A stretch of DNA of 44,383 bases from an uncultured beta proteobacterium (GTDB taxonomy: Bacteria > Pseudomonadota > Gammaproteobacteria > Burkholderiales > SG8-41): contig CADECM010000025.1 in assembly GCA_902825845.1 (NCBI GenBank), forward strand, positions 15,548-59,930, in the 5' to 3' direction. The translations under genes were made by a program, and so were the position numbers. Shown here piece after piece: positions 1 to 8,557 of this stretch. The notes beneath the pieces are model-generated. The model saw only the letters and a list, made by a program, of their open reading frames with translations, had not been told where the DNA came from and did not search any database. The first letter of the stretch is position 1; the number at the start of each line of letters is the position of its first letter.

Positions 1-56
1 TAGGCGTCAGCACAGGCGCCCGCACCGGGGCCATGAATAAATACGAGTTGCGGCAT
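1..56 (-). CDS. alpha/beta hydrolase, N-terminal fragment cut by the window edge
   Basis: Only the first 18 codons are present, starting at an ATG at 54-56 and running off the left edge. They read MPQLVFIHGPGAGACADA. The beta-strand followed by HGPGAG is the usual oxyanion-hole segment at the start of alpha/beta hydrolases. An AAGGA ribosome binding site precedes the ATG. The gene begins 25 bases after the CMD-like gene on the same strand, so it is probably the next member of the catabolic operon. The family call rests on one short motif and the rest of the gene is not visible. Confidence 0.55.
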   Translation of the reverse strand, partial: MPQLVFIHGPGAGACADA

Positions 57-81
57 GGCGATGTTCCTTGGGGTTGGGTGG

Positions 82-639
82 TTACACCGGCAGGATAGCT
101 TCCTTGCGATCCGGCGGCAGGTCTACATCATGCGAAATGATCAATAGCGCAAGCGCGCTGTAGTTGCCGAGAATCAGCCCCAGCTCCACCACGCCCTGCT
201 TGCCCAGCTGCTCCAGCGCCTGCTGAAACGCACCCTTGCTGACGTGTCGGGTGCGGAAAAACTCCTGCCCGTAACGCACCACGGCATTTTCATCATCAGC
301 GACTTTCGGCAGTGGCCGGCGCTCGCGCAGCGCGTCCACCAGCGCATCGGGAACGCCCGCGGCACGCGCCGACGCCGCATGCGCGTTCCACACGTACTGG
401 CAATCCATTTCGCGCGCGGTAACCAGTATCGCCAGTTCCTGAATCTTTTTGGATAACGCCGAATCGTTGCGCAGATACTGGTTCAGCGCATTCATGATCA
501 AGTGCGCCTTGGGCACGTGGATCATCACTGAAGCCGGCCCGAAACGCGGCACGCTGCCGTAACCGCGCAGCAATTCATCAAAGGCATCGCGCTGATGTTC
601 CGGCACGTTATCCCGGCTGGCTGGCGGCAGTCTGGCCAT
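82..639 (-). CDS. carboxymuconolactone decarboxylase-like (CMD/AhpD superfamily) protein
   Basis: This 185-residue protein has the all-helical CMD layout. The core helix carries E-I-x-x-L-A-I-L-V-T-A-R followed by DCQYVWNAH at residues 79-87. In AhpD-type peroxidases this position holds a CxxC pair. Here only Cys80 is kept, with His87 seven residues on, so a thiol-disulfide peroxidase role is unlikely. A decarboxylase, hydrolase or unknown role in ring-cleavage catabolism fits better. It lies 39 bases downstream of the MFS transporter on the same strand. A paralogue with the same CQYxWxxH signature is at 9780-10424. The substrate is unknown. Confidence 0.85.
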   Translation of the reverse strand: MARLPPASRDNVPEHQRDAFDELLRGYGSVPRFGPASVMIHVPKAHLIMNALNQYLRNDSALSKKIQELAILVTAREMDCQYVWNAHAASARAAGVPDALVDALRERRPLPKVADDENAVVRYGQEFFRTRHVSKGAFQQALEQLGKQGVVELGLILGNYSALALLIISHDVDLPPDRKEAILPV

Positions 640-678
640 GGGCAGTCCTTTCTGAAGTATCGATCGGAAGGGGCAGTA

Positions 679-1863
679 TCACCGTGGTTTACCGCCACCG
701 TCAATCGCCTGCGGCGTTTGTTGGGCGCCGCGCGAACAGTACTGGAGATATCCGCCAAAGGACAGCAGCGCCGAATTCGACAGGAACACGGTCTTGAAGC
801 CGAATGCCGTGCCCACGCTGCCGAAGAATACCGGGATCACCACGTGCGTGACACTGCGCAGGGTCTTGTAGAGCCCGATGGCCTCGGCGATGCGGCCCGC
901 GGGCGCCAGCACGTACAGCATCGACATCAACATGGGCTGCGCGCAGCCCACCCCCAGCCCGAGCAGGAAGGCAATCAGCGCCAGCGCATAGGCGTTCTCA
1001 AAAAACGGCAGCAGCAGATAAGCGGCTGCCGCGACAAAGGTGGCCAATAACAGGATGGTCATCTCGGCCAGTTTTTTCACCAGGAACGGTATCAGCGCGC
1101 GAATCACAAAAGCGGCCAGCGCCACCATGCCCAGTATGGTGCCGATGGCGGAAGCCGACAGGCCGACGGCATGGCCATACACCGGCATGTAGAACTGAAA
1201 CAAGTCCTGCGCCGAGCCGATGATGCCGCCGGCGATGAAAGTCGCGCGCAACGCCGGCATGCGCCACAGGTCCATGACGTTCTTGCTCTTTGCGGCGTCA
1301 TCGCCCGCCGCCTTGGGCGTGACGGGCAACAGATGTGGCCAGCGCCACAGCAGCGCAATCGGCAGCGCCACAAACGCCGACAGCACCCAGAACACGCGCT
1401 GGTTGCCGATGCTGTCAATCAGTATGCCGGAGGTCAGCGGACCCAGAAAATTGGCAATCGACCAGCTCATGGTAATCAGCGCGTAATTGCGGGCGCGGTT
1501 CTGCGGTCCGCCGACGCCGCCCACCGCCGCCTCCAGCGGTATGCTGAACACCAGATGCCCTAGACCGTTCAGGAATGCCAACGCGCACAGGATCGTCAGG
1601 CTCGGCGCGGTCAGCGGCAACAGCAGCGCCACCGCCATCAACGCGGAGCCCCAGATCATCGGCACATGTGGCGACACGCGATCCGAGTAGCGGCCGATGA
1701 CAATCGACAGGAACATCGGCGACAGCGAATACAGCGCGACGATGACACCAACCATGAACTGGTTGGCGCCCAACTGCAACGCGTACAGCGATACCGCGAC
1801 CCGGCTGCCACCAAAGCCCATCTGGCTCAGCGTCGAAATCAGTACGACAAGGTAAATCGCCAT
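679..1863 (-). CDS. MFS transporter
   Basis: This is a 394-residue inner-membrane protein with about twelve hydrophobic segments. Major facilitator hallmarks are visible: a loop reading IGRYSDRVSPH between helices 2 and 3 (the G-x-x-x-D-R motif) and a hydrophilic central loop around residues 200-215 (PKAAGDDAAKSK) between the two six-helix bundles. It sits inside the minus-strand catabolic operon between the VOC protein and the CMD-like protein, 58 and 39 bases away. It probably imports the operon's substrate or exports a product, but the sequence does not reveal which. The last 20 or so residues are polar and look like a cytoplasmic tail. Confidence 0.88.
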   Translation of the reverse strand: MAIYLVVLISTLSQMGFGGSRVAVSLYALQLGANQFMVGVIVALYSLSPMFLSIVIGRYSDRVSPHVPMIWGSALMAVALLLPLTAPSLTILCALAFLNGLGHLVFSIPLEAAVGGVGGPQNRARNYALITMSWSIANFLGPLTSGILIDSIGNQRVFWVLSAFVALPIALLWRWPHLLPVTPKAAGDDAAKSKNVMDLWRMPALRATFIAGGIIGSAQDLFQFYMPVYGHAVGLSASAIGTILGMVALAAFVIRALIPFLVKKLAEMTILLLATFVAAAAYLLLPFFENAYALALIAFLLGLGVGCAQPMLMSMLYVLAPAGRIAEAIGLYKTLRSVTHVVIPVFFGSVGTAFGFKTVFLSNSALLSFGGYLQYCSRGAQQTPQAIDGGGKPR

Positions 1864-1921
1864 CGATGGTCGCGCGGCCCTTTCGGCGAACGTTCAGTGA
1901 CTGAAACGGGGCGGCCGACGG

Positions 1922-2851
1922 TTACTTTGTTTCCACCAGTTCCAGTGCCTCGCGGCTCGGCCCTTCGATCATCACCGCGCGCGTGTTACCCAGCGGGTAC
2001 GGTCCTTCGAGGAAGGCGACCCCCTCGCCCTTGAGCTTGGCGATCCACGCGTCGAGATCCGCCACCCCGAACGCCAGATGATCGTAACGTTGCCCGCGCG
2101 ACGGCGCGAGCTGCGCGCTGCCCTGCGGCGCGTACCACTGCACCGCCACGTCGCCAAACATCACGCCGGCGCGTGGCGTGCGGAACATGCCTTCCTGATT
2201 CAGCGACGGCCAGGTACGGTCCGCGCCGCGCGGCACTTTACAGGTGGCTTCCGTCACCGGCTCGGGACTGGTGCGCCCCGCCATCGGCGGCGCGTTCAAA
2301 TGTTGTTGATACCAGAGCTGCGCACAAAACGGCTCTTCCTGCCACATATGCACATGGTTGAAGCGCTCGGCCGGATGATTGCCGATGTATTCCACCAGCG
2401 TGCCGTCGGGCGCAGCCATGTAGGCAAACCCGCCGCCACCGAGAGGCTTGATGTCCTTGGCCTTCGCCTCGGCAATCTGCGCCTTGGTCAGGCCCAGCAC
2501 ATCGCCAACATTGGGCCAGGTATCGCTGTTGACATACACGTAGTTGCCGCTATCCGCGTCGGTGTAAAGCGGCATCAGCTTGACCTCGGGCCGCGTCTTG
2601 TAATCCGCCAGCGTCTTTCGCACATCGGTGACGTGCCAGCCATAGTGCCAGATCGCGCTCTGCGGCAGGATCGGCGGCGCCTTGTCGACCTTGTTGAACA
2701 GCAGCATCACGTTGTTGGGCGACTGCAGCGCCGGCATGCCGCCCCAGGTAATTTTTGACGTGCTTGCAAATTGCCGCGTGTAAAAGCCGATCGCGGCATC
2801 GGGGTCCGGCGAGTTCAGGTGAACGTGATGGAAGGTGGGCGTGGGCAACAT
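1922..2851 (-). CDS. two-module VOC (glyoxalase/extradiol dioxygenase-fold) protein
   Basis: This 309-residue protein contains two vicinal-oxygen-chelate units. The first opens with FHHVHLNSPDPDAAIGFY and closes near GTLVEYIGNHP. The second runs from FNHVHMW through YDHLAFGVADLDAWI to the C-terminal ALELVE. The repeated His and Glu positions are those that bind a divalent metal in this superfamily, so a metal-dependent lyase, isomerase or dioxygenase acting on the pathway intermediate is plausible. I chose the ATG at 2849-2851 because GGAGG lies ten bases before it. A TTG nine bases further upstream overlaps the previous stop codon and is too close to that site. It follows the amidohydrolase by five bases, so the two are probably translationally coupled. 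Confidence 0.85.
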   Translation of the reverse strand: MLPTPTFHHVHLNSPDPDAAIGFYTRQFASTSKITWGGMPALQSPNNVMLLFNKVDKAPPILPQSAIWHYGWHVTDVRKTLADYKTRPEVKLMPLYTDADSGNYVYVNSDTWPNVGDVLGLTKAQIAEAKAKDIKPLGGGGFAYMAAPDGTLVEYIGNHPAERFNHVHMWQEEPFCAQLWYQQHLNAPPMAGRTSPEPVTEATCKVPRGADRTWPSLNQEGMFRTPRAGVMFGDVAVQWYAPQGSAQLAPSRGQRYDHLAFGVADLDAWIAKLKGEGVAFLEGPYPLGNTRAVMIEGPSREALELVETK

Positions 2852-2856
2852 GGCAA

Positions 2857-3912
2857 TCAAACCTCCAGACGATAAACGCGGGCCGCGGTATCACGATACA
2901 TCTGCAGCTTCTCGGCCGGTGTGCAGTTCGCGGTGATGCGCTTCAGGGCGTTCCACAACACGCCGTAGCCGGTCGATTCCTTGTCCACCGGGAAATTGCT
3001 TTCCATCATGCAGCGCTTGGGGCCGAACAGCTCGATGCAGGTCTCGATGTACGGCCGCCACTCGGCGGCGAGTTCTTCCGAGGTCGGCGGCACATCCCGC
3101 AAGTGAAAATCCCAGCCGCAGTAGGTCATGCCAAGGCCGCCGAGCTTGACCGTCAGATTGGGGAACGGCACCAGGTTCTGCATGTTCTTTTTCCAGAGCT
3201 TGAACGCCTCGGCGCGATCGGTGTGCGGCGCGAGGCCGAGCACGCCGCCGGTATGATCCAGAATGACATTGGTTTCGGGAAATGCCTTGAGCAAATCGGC
3301 AGTGTCGTCAAGCTGCGGGTGAAACTGCCACGACTCGAACGACAGTCCCAGCGGCTTCAAGTGCGCAAACCCCTTGCGAAACGTGGGATCGAGCACCAGG
3401 TGGCGTGGCGGTTGCCGCCGCCCGAATTTGGCGGCATTGCCGGTATCCCAGGTCACGCCATGACGAATGCCGCGAAAGCGGCCGTTGCCGGCGGCAATTT
3501 CTGCCTCCAGCACCGGGCGTGCAGCGTCGCCGAGCGTCAGATCGACATGACCGATGATGCCCGCGCACAGCGCGGCCTTGCCGTAACGGCCGCTCGCGCT
3601 CATCGCCGCAGTGCCGTTGACGAATTCCACCTCGCCAACCGGCTTCATCGCCTCCGGCCCCTGCAAGCGGTGCATCGAGCCGCATTCGATGAACACCGTC
3701 GCGATCACGTTGTGTCCCGAATAAACGTCCTTGGCCAGTTCGTCGATCAGATAACGGCCGGTATCCTTGTCCCACAGATGATGATGCGGATCGATGATCG
3801 GCAGATCCGGTTCCAGTGCCGGCTCCTGCCGCTTTTCCGTCCACGCGGTGCGCTCGGCGTCGGTGCGAAACGTGCTACCGCGAAATTCCTTCGATACATC
3901 GAACTGGGCCAT
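2857..3912 (-). CDS. amidohydrolase (amidohydrolase_2 / PDC hydrolase-like TIM barrel)
   Basis: This 351-residue metal-dependent hydrolase carries the N-terminal metal motif D-P-H-H-H-L-W-D at residues 41-48, in which D41, H43 and H45 form the D-x-H-x-H signature. Further landmarks are VILDHTGG, which supplies another His, and MMESNFPVDKES, which supplies the Asp near the barrel end. Members of this group include 2-pyrone-4,6-dicarboxylate hydrolase and ACMSD-like decarboxylases. Ring-lactone hydrolysis or decarboxylation would fit an operon with an FAD hydroxylase. The start is firm, with AGGAGG seven bases before the ATG. The exact substrate is unknown. Confidence 0.87.
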   Translation of the reverse strand: MAQFDVSKEFRGSTFRTDAERTAWTEKRQEPALEPDLPIIDPHHHLWDKDTGRYLIDELAKDVYSGHNVIATVFIECGSMHRLQGPEAMKPVGEVEFVNGTAAMSASGRYGKAALCAGIIGHVDLTLGDAARPVLEAEIAAGNGRFRGIRHGVTWDTGNAAKFGRRQPPRHLVLDPTFRKGFAHLKPLGLSFESWQFHPQLDDTADLLKAFPETNVILDHTGGVLGLAPHTDRAEAFKLWKKNMQNLVPFPNLTVKLGGLGMTYCGWDFHLRDVPPTSEELAAEWRPYIETCIELFGPKRCMMESNFPVDKESTGYGVLWNALKRITANCTPAEKLQMYRDTAARVYRLEV

Positions 3913-3990
3913 ATCGGCGCCTCCTGATGCGTTAGTGATGTGCGCGCATTGTGTCAGAATCCCGCGCCACAGGCCAAGCAGCGCGCTGCA

Positions 3991-4983
3991 TCACGTCGTG
4001 ATGCCGGCCTGCTGGATGATGCGCCGCCAGCGCTCCACTTCGCTGCGCAGCAAAGCGCCGAATTGTGCCGGCGTTCCACCTGTCGGAATCGTGCCTTCGC
4101 GGTTCATCAGCTCGCTGACATCGGGACGTTTCAGGACGCGGTTGATATCCGCATTCAGCCGCTCCACCAGCGCGCCCGGCATGCCTGCCGGTCCGCCCAC
4201 GCCATACCAGCCGTTCACCTCATACGGGCCCACCATCCCGGATTCCTGCACCGTCGGCAATTCGGGCGCGGCGGGAAGACGCGCGGTCGACGTTATCGCC
4301 AGCACCCGCACGCGACCTGCCGCGGCCAGCTGCTGAACCGTCTGGCGCGCCGCGAACAGCATCATGATATGCCCGCCCGCCACGTCAGACAGCGCCAGAG
4401 CGGCGCCCTTGTACGGCACGTGCGTCATCTGCACTTTGGCCTGTGATGCGAGCAGTTCGCCGGCAAGATGCAGCACACTGCCAACACCCGATGAACCATA
4501 AGTAATGGCGCCCGGCTTGGCTTTTGCGAGCGCCACCAGTTCGCGAACCGAGCGCACCGGAAGGCTGGGATTGACCACGATGACGTAGGGCTGCGATACC
4601 ACCTGCGTGACGGGCGTGAAATCACGCACCAGATCCAGCGTCACCTTGTTGCCCTGCAACGCCATGGTGGTGGCATTGGAGACGATGATCATGGCCAGCG
4701 TATAACCATCCGCCGGCGCGCGCGCCACCGAGGTGAGCCCGATGACGCCGCTCGCGCCGGGACGGTTCTCGACCACCGCGATCTGGCCCCAGCTTTCACC
4801 CAGCTTCTGCGCCAGCAGCCGCGCCACACGGTCAAGACTGGAGCCGGGCGCGAACGGACTGACGAGGGTGACCACGCGCGCGGGATACGCGGCTGTCTGC
4901 GCCGCCGCCTGCGCGGCAACCACGCTTAACGCCATCGTCAGCAACGCGAGCAGTTTGCGTTTCAGAGAGAACAACACGGACAT
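3991..4983 (-). CDS. Bug-family tripartite tricarboxylate transporter substrate-binding protein
   Basis: This 330-residue periplasmic binding protein has a cleavable signal peptide ending near AQAAAQ. The mature part starts AYPARVVTLVSPFAPGSSLDRVAR. Family marks include VVENRPGASG, the YGSSGVGS loop and HVPYKGAALAL. Bug proteins capture carboxylates or related anions for TctA/TctB permeases, but no permease gene is in this window. It begins five bases after the FAD hydroxylase stop, so it is embedded in the catabolic operon and may supply that pathway's substrate. It is one of five Bug proteins here. They differ enough in sequence that distinct ligands are likely. Confidence 0.92.
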   Translation of the reverse strand: MSVLFSLKRKLLALLTMALSVVAAQAAAQTAAYPARVVTLVSPFAPGSSLDRVARLLAQKLGESWGQIAVVENRPGASGVIGLTSVARAPADGYTLAMIIVSNATTMALQGNKVTLDLVRDFTPVTQVVSQPYVIVVNPSLPVRSVRELVALAKAKPGAITYGSSGVGSVLHLAGELLASQAKVQMTHVPYKGAALALSDVAGGHIMMLFAARQTVQQLAAAGRVRVLAITSTARLPAAPELPTVQESGMVGPYEVNGWYGVGGPAGMPGALVERLNADINRVLKRPDVSELMNREGTIPTGGTPAQFGALLRSEVERWRRIIQQAGITT

Positions 4984-4988
4984 GGGCG

Positions 4989-6278
4989 CTATGCGGGTGA
5001 AGCCAGCCGCGCGGCAGACAGGGCGTCCCCACGCGCGCCGCGGTTGGCGCGCACCACATCGATCAACTCCGGCACGTCACGCAGTCGCGCGCCGCTCTCC
5101 AGCATCATGCGCACCGGATCCTGGTGCCGTTCTGCCTCGGTCCAGGTCTGCGGTGGTTTGGTCGCCTGCGCGCCGAGATGGGCACCCACGTGACGCGCAC
5201 GGGCGACGACGCGCGTGCCGAACAGATGCTGGCGTTCGTTATAACGCGCCAGCGCGGCATCGATATCGGCGATGTCCAGCAGGGCGTCGGCAAGCCCCTC
5301 GGCATCGAGCGCGGCCTTGGTCACACCCATGCCGACATGCGGCCGCGCCACAAACGCGGCATCGCCGAGCAGCGCCGCGCGCCTGTGGAACATGCGCGGT
5401 GACGCCAGATCGAATATCGCCTGAAAAAAAGTCTGCTCCGTCCGTTCGATGACCTGCACGCACTGCGGCGCGAGGCGGCGATGGGCCGCGGCGCGCATCT
5501 CGCTGATCGCCTCCGGCCGTATCAGCGCGGGGGCGATAGCGGTGCCGTGACAGAATCCGCCGGCGTCGGTGCACAATGCTGCCAGTCCCTGATCGTTTAC
5601 GGGGTAATACCACACCCAATTGTAGGCGCGATGACCGGGACGCACATCGTTGTCCGGACCCGGCACCGCATACATGGTCATTGCGTCCCCGTCGGGATAG
5701 CACACGATGTTATGCCTGAAAATCTCGCGGTGCAGTTCCGGCGACAGCGACGATTCCGGAATCAGGCCGCGCCACGCAACGTAACCCGCATACAGCGGCT
5801 GCGCCTCGGGCATGATCTGGGCACGCACGGTGGAACGGATGCCGTCGGCGCCGATGATGAGATCGCCCTGCGCGCGGCTGCCATCCGCAAACTGCGCGCT
5901 CACACCAGACGCGTCATCGGTGAACGACACCATCGACTTGCCGAAAAAATAATCGTCGGCGGGAAACGCATCCTTCAGCGCGCGATACAGGCGTCCCCAG
6001 GAACTCAGAATGCGCGGGCGCGGCATGGTGTGCTGGATGTTGCCGCTGCGGTCCAGACAGGTGCGCGACTCCGGATGCACGCCAATGGAGGCGTCCACCG
6101 TGATGCCGACGCGATGCATGATATCCAGCAATTCTTCATGCGTGCCGATACCGGCGCCGCGGCTCGCGAGATCGTCGCCGACACGCTCGAATACCTGCAC
6201 CTTCCAACCGATTGAACGCAGCAAATTTGCCGCGAGCAGGCCGCCCAGCGACCCACCAATGACCAACGCTTTGGGCAT
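4989..6278 (-). CDS. FAD-dependent aromatic-type monooxygenase (hydroxylase)
   Basis: This 429-residue flavoprotein of the PHBH-like group A class uses NAD(P)H and O2. The Rossmann FAD site is at the N-terminus (IGGSLGG, residues 7-13). The ADG motif appears in IIGADGIRST, and the ribityl-binding GD motif in LLGDAAFVARPHVGMG. The GDAAFVARPH variant resembles 2,6-dihydroxypyridine hydroxylase-type enzymes, an analogy from memory that points to a hydroxylated N-heterocycle or phenol as substrate. It is 18 bases downstream of the Fe-S protein and five bases upstream of a Bug gene. The family is well supported. The substrate is inference. Confidence 0.88.
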   Translation of the reverse strand: MPKALVIGGSLGGLLAANLLRSIGWKVQVFERVGDDLASRGAGIGTHEELLDIMHRVGITVDASIGVHPESRTCLDRSGNIQHTMPRPRILSSWGRLYRALKDAFPADDYFFGKSMVSFTDDASGVSAQFADGSRAQGDLIIGADGIRSTVRAQIMPEAQPLYAGYVAWRGLIPESSLSPELHREIFRHNIVCYPDGDAMTMYAVPGPDNDVRPGHRAYNWVWYYPVNDQGLAALCTDAGGFCHGTAIAPALIRPEAISEMRAAAHRRLAPQCVQVIERTEQTFFQAIFDLASPRMFHRRAALLGDAAFVARPHVGMGVTKAALDAEGLADALLDIADIDAALARYNERQHLFGTRVVARARHVGAHLGAQATKPPQTWTEAERHQDPVRMMLESGARLRDVPELIDVVRANRGARGDALSAARLASPA

Positions 6279-6296
6279 TACAAGGACTCCAGAAAA

Positions 6297-7670
6297 TCAG
6301 GCCGGGCGGGCGGCTTCAGCCTGCCGAACCGGTGTCTTTGCGACAGTGGCCGCCGCAGTGTCCGGCTTCCCGCCGAACATGTCGTGCGCGAGCGCGTCGC
6401 GCAGTTCATCGAGATCGATGCCGTGTTGCGCGATCATATCGGCGCTGTCGGCGATCATGGCGTCGATGTCGCCCATCATCCGCAGACGCTTGTAGAGATC
6501 GGGAATGTGCAGGCCCATGCTCTCGCCGATCAGCTCCATGAAATTGATCAGTTCGAACGAGACCTGCGGCTGAAACGACACCAGTTCACGGTGGCAGTTA
6601 TGAAAAATAGACGCAAACGTGGTCACCCCTGCCGCCGCTGCCGCCGTGAATTCGCGCTCGCGCAGTTCGGCCTTGAATTTGGGCAGCACGGCGAGGTGGC
6701 TGGCCTGAGTACTCACGATCGGCACATCGAGTTCCACCACCTCCAGACCGGGAATCGCCGACAGAATACGCTTCACCGCCACCATGGCCTCGGGCACGGC
6801 GGCGCGTTCCTGCAGCGCAACGCGTTTGTGCACCGGGTGCACGAACAAGCGCCGCAGATCATCCAGCCGTTCGGCCAAAAAAGCCGCCAGCGGATTCATG
6901 TCGAACGGCGTCTCGCCTCGCGTCTGGCGATAGGCCGGCAACGCGACCTCGCCGATCTGTATCTGGCAGCTCGGGCACCAGGTGACCACGCGCGACGCGC
7001 CGGGTCGGCTAAGCCTGTCGATGGTGTTGAAGGCTATCTGCCCCGCGGCTTTGGCGTCGCCCTGCTTGAAGTGCTGGATGCCGCAACAAGTCGCGGCACC
7101 ACCGATGATTTCGTACGACACGCCCAGCGCATCCAGCACCTCCAGCACCAGCAGCGCGATGTGCGGCGTCTTGATCACATTGCAGCCCGTATAAAACACG
7201 ATCTCCGGCGATTCGGCATGGTCGCCTTCGCGGCGCAGTGGCGGGCTTAACCGCGCCAGCACGTCTGGCGCAATCTGCATGCGCGAGATCAGTCGCGTGC
7301 TGCGGTTCATGGTGCTGAAATACTGCTGGCCCGCGCGCCGCACTTCTGCCGCGCCCATTTTGGCCTTGGAGGCTATACGCGCCATGTTGACCATGAAACG
7401 CGGATTGACGCCATCCCCGCAGGCGCGAATGCACTTGCCGCTGTTGGTGCACACCTGCGCCCAGCGCTCGGCATCGGCGGTTCCTTGACCGCCTGCCAGC
7501 AAATCAAGAATGCCGTTGACGATCTCCGTGCCCCGCGCAGGATCCAGACCGGCGGGTTCGACCATCGGACAGGCCGCCACGCACTTGCCGCAACGCGTGC
7601 ACGCCGCGAGCGTGTCTTCGACGCGCTGATGCACGCCTTGCAGAAACAATTCACCACCCGTTTGTGTCAT
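6297..7670 (-). CDS. Fe-S and CCG-domain protein (heterodisulfide reductase D / GlcF-like)
   Basis: This is a 457-residue cytoplasmic redox protein. The first cluster site is complete, CTRCGKCVAACP (C24, C27, C30, C34). The second reads CTNSGKCIRAC (C74, S77, C80, C84), so Ser replaces the second cysteine. The C-terminal half has two cysteine-rich CCG-type modules, the first with YTGCN, TCCG and CPSC, the second with HNCHRE. Such proteins normally pass electrons between a flavin dehydrogenase and quinones or heterodisulfide. Here it leads an operon whose flavoenzyme is a hydroxylase rather than a GlcD-like oxidase, which is unusual. The C-terminal 25 residues are Ala- and Lys-rich and probably disordered. 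Confidence 0.83.
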   Translation of the reverse strand: MTQTGGELFLQGVHQRVEDTLAACTRCGKCVAACPMVEPAGLDPARGTEIVNGILDLLAGGQGTADAERWAQVCTNSGKCIRACGDGVNPRFMVNMARIASKAKMGAAEVRRAGQQYFSTMNRSTRLISRMQIAPDVLARLSPPLRREGDHAESPEIVFYTGCNVIKTPHIALLVLEVLDALGVSYEIIGGAATCCGIQHFKQGDAKAAGQIAFNTIDRLSRPGASRVVTWCPSCQIQIGEVALPAYRQTRGETPFDMNPLAAFLAERLDDLRRLFVHPVHKRVALQERAAVPEAMVAVKRILSAIPGLEVVELDVPIVSTQASHLAVLPKFKAELREREFTAAAAAGVTTFASIFHNCHRELVSFQPQVSFELINFMELIGESMGLHIPDLYKRLRMMGDIDAMIADSADMIAQHGIDLDELRDALAHDMFGGKPDTAAATVAKTPVRQAEAARPA

Positions 7671-7735
7671 GGAGATTCCCGCGTTGCGGCCGCCGTATCC
7701 GGATGCCTGACCTGAAAATAATGCAAACCCGGCGC

Positions 7736-8152
7736 TCAGTTTCTGTCGTGGCCGCGGCCGTGTCCCCGTCCATGATCCCGCTCCGGTCCCCGATTGTGGC
7801 GCTCACCGCGGTCGCGGTGCCGCTCACGGTAGCGCGGGGCGTACACATCGTTGTACCAACGATCCTGCACGAAATAGGCCGGACGCCCGCAGGCATCGTA
7901 TTTGTGGCAATGCCTGCGCCAATCGCGCGCGTGGCCAGGCGGCACCCGCAAATAGACCGGCTGATGCACCACCCCTCTCGCCGGGGCAATCACCACCGGT
8001 TGCGGGTAAACCAATTGCGGTTGCGGAAAACTACCGATATCCAGACGGCCGTAAAAGCCGGGTTGACCCACGGTGACCGACACACCAACGTCCGCCGCAT
8101 GGCTGCACGCCGCTGCCAACAACCCCGCAAGAGCAATCAGTCCGCGTTTCAT
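7736..8152 (-). CDS. small exported His/Arg-rich protein of unknown function
   Basis: This 138-residue protein has a signal peptide (MKRGLIALAGLLAAACSHA). A Pro/Gln/Val-rich segment follows (PQPQLVYPQPVV), then a conserved-looking core with RRHCHKYDACGRPAYFVQDRWY. The last 30 residues are almost all Arg, His, Gly and Asp. The ATG at 8150-8152 is preferred over a GTG six bases upstream because GGAG is then correctly spaced. Similar short secreted proteins with a W-R-x-H-C-x-x-Y-x-A-C core occur in Burkholderiales, as I recall. The His-rich tail could bind metal, but no function can be assigned. Confidence 0.75.
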   Translation of the reverse strand: MKRGLIALAGLLAAACSHAADVGVSVTVGQPGFYGRLDIGSFPQPQLVYPQPVVIAPARGVVHQPVYLRVPPGHARDWRRHCHKYDACGRPAYFVQDRWYNDVYAPRYRERHRDRGERHNRGPERDHGRGHGRGHDRN

Positions 8153-8557
8153 ATGCACTTCTCCTTCAGGGTGGATTCACCGTGCAATGACGGTTCAGGA
8201 TTGGCCGCACTGCCCGGGAGCGTGCAAGCATAACAAAATGACGGGTTTCACAGGATAGTCCCGTGCCGTCGCCCCCAAGCTGCGCGCCCTGCGCAGCGCG
8301 AGTGGAAAGCCGATGTCAGGAAATATATAACTATCTGTTTTTATTGACTTTTTTTCACTGCCGCAACATCAGAAACCGAACGCGTCACAAGACCGGCAGG
8401 CGGTCCAGATCGTAGCCGCGGCACGCCCAAAATAGTTGTTCCCCTTTACAATGCGGCCCTCGAAATCGGCTGCGGGCGCGTCTGAACAAGAAGGACGGGC
8501 GTCACCGGCTTTCGATCAATACCGCAGTACTTGAGAACAATTGGAGCAACACCTGCA
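8153..8557. other. 405-base divergent intergenic region
   Basis: No credible gene lies here. The region separates the exported His-rich gene (minus) from the thioesterase (plus). It holds one copy of the AT-rich motif at 8328-8345, followed by TTGACTTTTTTTCAC. It also holds a TACAAT at 8447-8452, about 100 bases before the thioesterase start, that resembles a sigma-70 -10 box but has no good -35 partner. The half next to 8153 presumably carries the promoter of the minus-strand gene, which I could not pinpoint. Confidence 0.5.
8328..8345 (+). repeat. AT-rich motif, copy 1
   Basis: The sequence TAACTATCTGTTTTTA is identical over 16 bases to copy 2 at 15138. It lies in GC-rich surroundings upstream of the thioesterase gene. 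See copies 2 to 4. Its role is unknown. A regulator site or promoter element is possible. Confidence 0.5.
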
